DNA from: Pachyseris speciosa
Taxonomy: Eukaryota > Cnidaria > Anthozoa > Scleractinia > Pachyseridae
DNA length: 64,000 nt
Direction of reading: 5' to 3'
Assembly: GCA_016490735.1 (NCBI GenBank)
Contig: JAEMWC010000013.1
Location: 647,001 to 711,000, forward strand
Shown here piece by piece: positions 63,741 through 64,000 of the stretch. The position numbers were made by a program, and so were the translations under genes. The notes under the pieces were generated by a model that was given only the letters and a program-made list of their open reading frames with translations, searched no databases and had not been told where the DNA came from. Positions within the stretch are counted from its first letter, which is position 1. Every line of letters starts with the position of its first letter.

Positions 63741-64000
63741 ATGACAGAAATTTCATTACGATTCAACAGTAAAAACAGAGACAAAATTGGTATTAGTCAG
63801 AGTCATGATTTCACAAAAAGATTTAATACTCCTCTCATATTATCGAATGATATGAAATATGAAATTGCTGTAAAGACTATCAATATGACATACAGTTGGT
63901 ATAACATCAGACAATCTTTTGGGAATAATCAAATTAAATACAGCCATGACAAAGGTGTAAACTGGGAAACAATAACATTCGTTGATGGCATGTATTCATA
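63741..64000 (+). CDS. Putative penton/minor capsid protein (partial, runs off window)
   Basis: The frame starts MTEISLRFNSKNRDKIGISQ and continues DFTKRFNTPLILSNDMKYEI and VKTINMTYSWYNI. It is beta-rich from the first residue, as in jelly-roll capsid proteins, and follows morphogenesis-type genes. Only 86 residues are seen. The N-terminal layout recalls the minor capsid candidate at 28661-29217 of the other element. The role is inferred from position and style. Confidence 0.45.
   Translation, partial: MTEISLRFNSKNRDKIGISQSHDFTKRFNTPLILSNDMKYEIAVKTINMTYSWYNIRQSFGNNQIKYSHDKGVNWETITFVDGMYS

Larger units (their letters stand above)
55761..64000. mobile_element. Second Polinton-like/virus-like element, left part
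   Basis: It starts with AGTAGTATAG, the same first ten bases as the Polinton at 26764, in a terminal palindrome, and runs past the window edge. It is much more AT-rich than the other Polinton. Genes seen so far encode a VLTF3-like factor, a 2TM protein, an HD-motif protein, two fibres, a packaging ATPase, two coiled-coil proteins and a putative penton-type protein. No integrase or polymerase is visible yet; they would be expected to the right if it is a Polinton. It probably lies in the RTK intron upstream of the first visible Ig exon. Confidence 0.75.

Overview
The window looks like genomic DNA from a cnidarian, most likely a stony coral. Several things point that way. Genes are split into short exons with GT-AG introns. 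The intergenic and intronic DNA is AT-rich and packed with tRNA-derived SINEs, foldback MITEs and microsatellites. The LINEs and Polintons are of types I associate with coral genomes. The species assignment is inference from family resemblance; no search was run.

Host gene. One minus-strand gene spans nearly the whole window. From its 5' side (high coordinates) to its 3' side, spliceable exons encode two Ig domains (55.7-54.4 kb), five FN3 domains in an arrangement like the L1CAM/neurofascin family (53.9-45.8 kb), one transmembrane segment (25.6 kb) and a tyrosine kinase domain (22.3, 7.3, 5.0, 3.1, 1.9 and 0.5 kb). Exon phases agree wherever neighbouring exons were both found. The kinase keeps its key residues. 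The ectodomain carries two in-frame TGA codons and one +1 frameshift, so this copy may be a decayed paralogue, a null allele or affected by assembly errors. Two small exons (TM to kinase, and between the APE and GGIPYPG segments) were not located.

Insertions in its introns. (1) 11.4-20.5 kb: a same-strand, multi-exon pseudogene of a C2H2 zinc-finger protein family, split by a 4.2-kb L1/Tx1-type LINE with a 14-bp target-site duplication; that LINE is itself split by a TTAA-flanked MITE. (2) 26,764-43,941: a decayed Polinton/Maverick with matching terminal inverted repeats, a 5-bp GCCCG duplication, an integrase, a protein-primed DNA polymerase B, a major capsid protein, a packaging ATPase and several accessory or structural genes. 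Its ATPase gene is split by a nearly full-length 4.7-kb esterase-bearing CR1/L2-type LINE. (3) From 55,761 to the right edge: a second, very AT-rich Polinton-like or virus-like element starting with the same AGTAGTATAG terminus. It holds a zinc-ribbon VLTF3-like transcription factor, a two-TM protein, an HD-motif protein, two fibre proteins (one LamG-like head, one collagen plus phage-fibre-like repeats), a FtsK/HerA packaging ATPase, two coiled-coil proteins and the start of a putative penton-type protein. This element is the best candidate for something poorly described.

The remaining sequence is introns with SINEs, LINE 3' ends, foldback elements and simple repeats. No rRNA, CRISPR or confident functional tRNA genes were seen.
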